In this document: one piece after another, positions 60,477 to 64,000 of the stretch | Layout: the number at the start of each line of letters is the position of its first letter | How positions within the stretch are numbered: position 1 is the stretch's first letter | NCBI GenBank assembly: GCA_036345935.2 | Contig: JADWOT020000007.1 | Span: forward strand, 2,554,385 to 2,618,384 | DNA: 64,000 bases | Direction: 5' to 3' | Source of the DNA: Taenia hydatigena | Taxonomy: Eukaryota > Platyhelminthes > Cestoda > Cyclophyllidea > Taeniidae | The notes under the pieces: generated by a model | Database searches by the model: none | Seen by the model: the letters and a program-made list of their open reading frames with translations, nothing else | What the model was told of the DNA's origin: nothing | Translations under genes and position numbers: made by a program

Positions 60477-61011
60477 CTGAAAAACCATGAAAAAGCAATG
60501 AGCATAATAGTCTGCATGTCAGAAGTGTAGGTGATGACAAGCGAAAAAGGCTACATGAAGATCTGCACATGGACAAATTTTACCAAGCAAAATGATGGAA
60601 GCAGATGCTGTCGAGTCAATTTTACTGTTAGAGGGTCAAAATATTGGTGTCAATGTCACAGTGAAGAAACGAATCCCCAGAGTGTTAGTAGATACGTCAG
60701 TAAAATTACACAAAATTTAAAAGCAAAAGGGGGATATACATGAGGATGTAGTGCTGATTAGCTGCGTTTTGATTGAAAACAAAGCCATAAAGCTGTCTAT
60801 CGTTAAATAGTGCATTCAGAGAAACCATGACTTTAAGTCATTTATCTGACCTCCTTCACATTTAGAAAAATGGCTTTTGGGTACCACGCACTTGCGCATT
60901 CCTTTTCATCCAAGACGCGTTACCGTTGCAAATCGCATGCAGTAGCGAATATGCATTTTTTAGTTTTATTTACAAAACGGGAGTGCCAGAGTTGCCCGAT
61001 TGTGAGCAAAG

Positions 61012-61081
61012 CAAAGTTACATTTGCCAGGCTAAATGCGATGTCAGTTTCCTGACTTGATCAGAGCAGTGATGATTAGCAA
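61012..61081 (+). repeat. Short dispersed repeat, copy 1
   Basis: Shares taaatgcgatgtc, ctccctgac-like and agcggtga-like blocks with 63,308-63,378. This is probably a fragment of an interspersed element. Confidence 0.5.
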
Positions 61082-63307
61082 CGGGAAGTATAGCTGTGAG
61101 TACATCGTGTTCTTTCCTCTTACACTTGGCTCTCCCACACTCCAATCATTCCACTGTGCTTGCGTCTATTTTACAGTGCCTAAGCTCCCAGAGGGCTAAC
61201 GATCACATCTCAAGATAATGAATCAATGATGCAGTCACTGTGCAATAATTAGGCAGCGTCTCATACAACTCATTGAATTACTCATGTCTTCCAAGTTCAT
61301 TGTCCAACTTACCGTCTCTATTCATATAAGCGTTTGCTATTGCCAATTAATAGGTAAACTAGATGCAGTGGTAATAAAAAGGTCTCCAGGATAGTCGCGT
61401 GAGGTACTCAAAATTGTACAAGCAGACAAAACCTCTCACTAGCAAAGTATGGTGTGCTTTGCACCCATCACTTTTGCCGATTGAGAGCCAAACTAAAATG
61501 TTGCTCACCCAAAAAGCGTGATTTTGTTAGCTTATAAAATAAAATGATTGGATTTGAGTGGCACAAACCTGTTGGCTCTGTTGTTGAGTTAGGTCTGTAA
61601 AGCGTAATTAGCGTTTAAATTTATTGCAAATCATGTTAGCGCAGTTCAGAATCTTACTCGACATCTTCTCAAGCCCTTTCATACAATGTAAAACTATTCG
61701 ACCACGCTACCACAAATTAGTATGCACTCAAATGTATGGTGCACTGCTTGAAGGTACCGGCTCGGATAGCACGCATTTTACAATTGGAATTATTTTGATT
61801 TGCTTTCAAACGAGGAAGGGAAGCAAGGGAATGTTGTGTCGCTCACTCCAACTTGCAAACGTAGCCTCAAAATGGCATTAGGATCAGGATGTACCTACTT
61901 CCTACAATATTTATTGTAAAAGCGCTTCCTTCAGTACATGAAGCGAACCCATTACGCCTATTCGGACTTCTTCTAATTGAATAAAACCAAAAGGAGTATT
62001 GGTGCGTGCTTTTGCATTTTCTTGCTACAGCTTGATTTTCTGCGATACTTCAACACAGAGGCGTAGATGCTTGAGGAGCTGTGCCGCGGCTCTCTCAACA
62101 CTTAGCTAACGAGATGTTGTCCTGGAGCATCACAAAAGAACAAGGAATCAGCGGCTTTGATTTGCTTGCGTCTATTGTTACCAAAGTCAGAGCTAACAAA
62201 ATACTTGCACACGTCTTTTCTGTGCGCCCTCATTTGCGCATCGGTCAATTCAATGGTCCTTTTCTACTCTCTTTACAGCCTACCACATTTGATTGTTAGA
62301 AAGAGGGCTTAAATCGTGTCGACTGTCAACCAGCTACTCACTTAGAAGTACACAGCTCTGGAGAGTGTAGAGGAAAACAGCGCTACCTTTTATCACGATT
62401 AAATAGGAGTGTTTGAGATGAGCGTTCTTCCTTCCTACTCTTACACCCTTCGTATGGCACATCATTAATTATGGAAATGATTGGCGTTCGGAAGGAGGGT
62501 ATACATATAAACAATTAAAAAGTTAAGGGTGATACAATCATGCAAGAACAAGAAAAGCAAGAAACAAGAAAGCAGGTTCTTTTCTTTACAAGGCAGTAAA
62601 AATTTTTTTTCTAAAGTGTACGTGTCCTTGTCAAAAGTAGCATATCTATTTTGTTTTATTATATGAGCGATCGTATCGCCGAAATATGAGGCCTCGATGA
62701 GGCAATTGAAAAAGCTCAATGAAACCGCAGAGTGTTGGGTGAATAAAACATGCACAAAAGTGAAGTGAATTCTAAAAGATTTTGAACGCATGGAAATGAA
62801 ATATGCAAAGCATACCGATTGCTGGGAGGGACCTGTGGATTCATGGTGAAACCTAGGAATAACAAGAGCTTTGGTTTATTAATTGCAATGTATGCTTTAG
62901 CACCGTCGCTAACATTCAAAGTGGAATGTAACTAACAATGGAACAGATGTAAAGAGGACTAGCAGGTATCACACAAAATGGAATCATGTAAAGAATCTTT
63001 TAGTGCAATATACCTCCCAGTCTTGCAGCAGCACCTGCAACCGTAAAATAAAACAAAGTGATCCACGCGAAACTGCGCATAGCTTATGGTGGATTACCGA
63101 GCACTTCTCCAATTCACGCCCTATCAAGCTGCTAAAGGAGATCTCTACTACGGTTCGTATGATGATTTCCCACGTTTTATGCTTCTTTGCCTTTTCATTT
63201 AAGTAGGAGATGCGTTAATCTTTTAGATTGCTCGGCAACAATAAGTGATGTCATTAAAAAGGAAATGGTACAATAGTCCAGCAACAAACAGATAGCGAAT
63301 CCGCAGG

Positions 63308-63378
63308 GAAAGCCACATTAGTCACGTTAAATGCGATGTCGGCTCCCTGACCAGGATAAAGCGGTGAGGAATTGCGAC
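63308..63378 (+). repeat. Short dispersed repeat, copy 2
   Basis: Partner of 61,012-61,081 in the same orientation. The start of the 166-codon frame lies in it, which weakens any claim that the frame is a gene. Confidence 0.5.
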
Positions 63379-64000
63379 AACGCTATCCTGCTTGGAGCGC
63401 GGATTCACCTGGGATGTACTGCTTCATCTCCTCATGCAGCTTGTTCACCACTCAGTTCCATCCTGTTATATTGCCACCTACTTAAAATGCTACGCCAAAT
63501 CAGGTCGCTACTCGACAATTGTTGCACATCACCACGTGCGATTCATTATTTAAACAATCCGATCAGTGCCCAGGCCTTGGTGTCCGATCATCCACTTGCA
63601 CTTATGAAGTGCTCTGTTAGTATCCATGCGCCGAAACAGTGCGTCAATCCCCAATCTCGGGATGGCAAGACAACACGCGAGTCTTGCGGGACACGTCAAA
63701 TGTTACAAGTAGACAGAGGCACAAATGCACAAAGTGCAGCATGCATATGCACTCAATGGGTCCATTTAATCAGGGCAAAGCGGAAAGCCATCAAAGGCAA
63801 CCGAAGGAAGTCAAATGGGAGGGTGTCGTAGAATACAACGGCCCAATCGTTTGGCAAAACCATACTATATCAAAGAAAAAGGAAACTAAGAATGGTTGAA
63901 AAAGCGAAAGCGAATAATTTTTGACAATGCTGAGGCAAACGCGAATAAAAATCGTAGGGCAGATTAATGAAGAGTAAGAAGACTTGGATGGGAGTCGTGC

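Larger units (their letters stand above)
60477..64000. other. No confirmed gene
   Basis: If the anchor exon is real this is intron or upstream region of that - strand gene. A + strand frame at 60,531-60,743 is cysteine-rich with two NFT sequons but overlaps this putative intron on the other strand and has a poor acceptor. The 166-codon frame at 63,331-63,831 begins inside a short repeat and has no recognised domain. Confidence 0.4.

Noticed and set aside
60531..60743. Cysteine-rich + strand frame with two NFT sequons
   Set aside because: Opposite strand to the better-supported anchor exon, poor acceptor, and no recognised family.
63331..63831. 166-codon frame, the longest in the window
   Set aside because: Begins inside a short dispersed repeat, overlaps other frames and shows no domain.
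1..64000. Bacterial or phage system, CRISPR array, toxin-antitoxin or operon
   Set aside because: No gene clusters, ribosome-binding sites, regular spacer repeats or long frames; the sequence has eukaryotic intron and pol III features.

Overview
The window looks like gene-poor, repeat-rich eukaryotic chromosomal DNA. There are no long open frames, coding signal comes only in short pieces bounded by GT/AG splice signals, and pol III genes (5S rRNA, tRNA-Ser) lie alone among repeats. The 5S-like sequence, the FN3 exons and a 76-base intron fit a flatworm, possibly a large-genome tapeworm. That placement is inference from memory of such genomes; nothing here proves it. The window has no operons, CRISPR arrays or bacterial-type genes.

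Layout. 1-6.1 kb: no gene recognised. 6.1-9.4 kb: first copy of a long dispersed repeat (called alpha here). 11.3-12.1 kb: a two-unit tandem of a second repeat (epsilon). 16.5 kb: an initiator-tRNA-Met-like relic. 16.9-18.6 kb: the only clear protein-coding region, a + strand run of FN3-domain exons (one damaged, two intact) followed by a Thr/Ser-rich exon, all joined in phase 1. 23.1-40.2 kb: a very large imperfect inverted repeat. Its outer arms are alpha copies B (-) and C (+), its inner arms are a different sequence, and a 2.2 kb spacer lies between them. Two stretches of the arms (542 and 326 bases) are almost identical, while the flanking arm sequence is much more diverged. 41.8-42.3 kb: a 112-base tandem duplication with alternating GC/GT tracts, then a 5S rRNA gene or close pseudogene. 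44.2-45.3 kb: alpha copy D. 45.6-46.9 kb: a short duplicated sequence and a third epsilon copy. 47.5 kb: an intact tRNA-Ser(CGA). 48.2 kb: a compact pol III box pair that looks SINE-like. 49.6-49.9 kb: a possible exon pair with a mini-intron. 57.2-57.4 kb: two decayed tRNA-like units (Met, Arg) in opposite orientation. 59.7-60.5 kb, - strand: a candidate exon and a convincing membrane-anchor exon.

How it fits together. The FN3 exons would encode part of an extracellular, probably N-glycosylated, adhesion-type protein. Its signal peptide and any anchor are not identified on that strand. The anchor exon at 60.4 kb is on the opposite strand and belongs to another gene. Most other sequence is repeat or unrecognised non-coding DNA. 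The most unusual feature is the 17 kb mosaic inverted repeat with signs of recent arm-to-arm homogenisation. All alignments were made by eye; boundaries are approximate to tens of bases unless a splice site or exact mismatch is given.
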